DNA of 7,300 nt. Origin: an uncultured Chloroflexota bacterium (GTDB lineage: Bacteria > Chloroflexota > Limnocylindria > Limnocylindrales > CSP1-4). Location: assembly GCA_903930745.1 (NCBI GenBank), contig CAIYZX010000249.1:1-7300 (forward strand), written 5' to 3'. Position numbers and translations under genes: made by a program. Below are positions 6,400 through 7,300 of the stretch, one piece after another. The notes below the pieces were generated by a model, which saw only the letters and a program-made list of their open reading frames with translations, had not been told where the DNA came from and searched no databases. Every line of letters begins with the position of its first letter. The first letter of the stretch is position 1.

Positions 6400-7300
6400 G
6401 CGGACGCCATGACGACGGGTTCGACGCCCGTGGCGGCAGGCACGTGGACGAGCCGCGGGATTCTGCCGATGCACGCCTCGAGCGCGAGCTCCGGCGCCTG
6501 TTCGAGGACCGGGACCCGGGGGCCGCCCCGCGGACGCTGCGCGAGCGCGTGGACCACATCCCGGAGCTGGCCACCGCCACGGGCACGCGACGCGACCTGC
6601 GGACCGGCGCGCGCACCACGTTCACCGCCATCGCGGGCCTCGCCGCCGCCCTGCTGGTGCTTGCGATCCTGCTGCCGGTCTTCAGCGGCGCCCCGTCCGG
6701 TCCCGCGGCCTCTGCCGCCGCCTCCGGCATCCCCGACCCCGTGGGGACCTTCCCTCCGGGGGCGCCCCGGGACTACGGAGATACACGGGCGTACTGGTCC
6801 TCCGACGTCATCGAGACTATCGACCCGGCCCTGGCAGCTCCCGTCCTCGCCACCCTCGCAGCCGTGCTCCTGCTCCTTGCCGCGGCAACCCGGTCTCTGC
6901 GCCTCCACCTCACCACCCCAGGGTCCGAGGAGCGCGACGGTCCATCACCCTTGGATCGACTGACCCCGCGACGACAGGTGGTCGGATGGGCGCTTGCCGC
7001 CGGAACCGTGGTGCTCGTTGGCTTCACAGGGCAACCGCTTGCAGGCGGCGTGCACGCCTACGGCGGCCTCGCAGTGCTCCAGGTGATTGACGGCAACCAG
7101 GAGACGGTCGCCCCACACCCCGGCCAGGTGACCATGCTGGAGGTCTCCATCGCCAATCGCGGTCTCCTGCCGCTGGTGGTGGAGGGCACCGCATGGTGGC
7201 CGTCGGAGACCATGCCCGACGGGCGAAGTCGCGTGCCGATCCAGCCTGAGCGCTTCGTCACGATGCGGACCGATCCCGCAACCGGGCTCGCGCTGCCGGA
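6396..7300 (+). CDS. Membrane protein coupled to ECF sigma factor, putative regulator, right end cut off
   Basis: The ATG at 6396 overlaps the sigma stop in ATGA, and the frame stays open for 301 codons to the window edge. Residues 1-75 are hydrophilic and charged (LERELRRLFEDRDPG region), probably cytoplasmic. Three hydrophobic segments follow at about 76-96, 147-166 and 195-212, the first and second separated by an Ala/Gly/Pro-rich loop. From about 213 a soluble region rich in alternating beta-type residues (VTMLEVSIANRG, LPLVVEG) probably lies outside the membrane. The position suggests an anti-sigma factor or sensor partner. However, there is no HxxxCxxC zinc motif and no cysteine in the N-terminal part, so that role is inferred from context only. 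Codons from about residue 126 on end in A or T about twice as often as those before. The family was not recognised. Confidence 0.75.
   Translation, partial: MSGRHDDGFDARGGRHVDEPRDSADARLERELRRLFEDRDPGAAPRTLRERVDHIPELATATGTRRDLRTGARTTFTAIAGLAAALLVLAILLPVFSGAPSGPAASAAASGIPDPVGTFPPGAPRDYGDTRAYWSSDVIETIDPALAAPVLATLAAVLLLLAAATRSLRLHLTTPGSEERDGPSPLDRLTPRRQVVGWALAAGTVVLVGFTGQPLAGGVHAYGGLAVLQVIDGNQETVAPHPGQVTMLEVSIANRGLLPLVVEGTAWWPSETMPDGRSRVPIQPERFVTMRTDPATGLALP

Noticed and set aside
5715..6908. Minus-strand open frame of 397 codons opposite the sigma gene
   Set aside because: It is antisense to a clear sigma factor and a coupled membrane protein, has low-complexity Arg/Ser content, and its end collides with the divergent promoter region.
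6409..6963. Plus-strand open frame of 184 codons inside the membrane-protein region
   Set aside because: It is out of frame with the ATGA-coupled start at 6396, whose frame stays open to the edge and encodes coherent membrane helices. The rejected frame is Pro/Arg/Ser-rich with no hydrophobic segments.

Overview
This is a GC-rich window (about 70% G+C by eye, most codons ending in G or C). It carries a cyanophycin storage-polymer locus on the minus strand and a divergent sigma-factor operon on the plus strand. No rRNA, tRNA, CRISPR array, insertion sequence or phage gene was seen. The composition, the cyanophycin genes and the apparent mix of leaderless and Shine-Dalgarno starts suggest a high-GC bacterium of the Chloroflexota or Actinomycetota type. 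That placement is inference; no marker gene is present.

Minus strand, in order of transcription (right to left): a class II (Ntn-type) glutamine amidotransferase-like protein (5706-4954); a 12-helix MFS transporter resembling the SLC45/sucrose and GPH sugar-cation symporters (4918-3560); cyanophycinase cphB (3397-2567); and cyanophycin synthetase cphA (from 2468, running off the left edge after 822 codons). CphA polymerises aspartate and arginine into cyanophycin, and CphB cuts the polymer to beta-Asp-Arg dipeptides, so make-and-break functions are adjacent. A strong hairpin (3478-3503) lies between the transporter and cphB. Both amidotransferase and cphB lack a Shine-Dalgarno sequence and instead have a TAnnnT -10-like hexamer 7-8 nt upstream of ATG. 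The simplest reading is two transcription units, [amidotransferase-MFS] and [cphB-cphA], each opening with a leaderless message. The second gene of each pair has a clear AGGAGG-like site.

Plus strand: an ECF-type sigma-70 factor (5833-6399) overlaps by ATGA a membrane protein (6396 to the right edge). That protein has three predicted transmembrane segments and an outer domain, and is probably the sigma factor's membrane partner or regulator, although it shows no zinc-binding anti-sigma motif. The 126-nt divergent region 5707-5832 contains a putative leaderless promoter for the minus-strand unit and an evenly spaced GAACG/CGTTC/GAACG arrangement in front of the sigma gene.

Most other long open frames, including a plus-strand frame of more than 1,200 codons opposite cphA/cphB, are GC-rich shadows and are not annotated. 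The least understood parts are the roles of the amidotransferase and transporter beside cphBA, and the stimulus and target of the sigma/membrane-protein pair.
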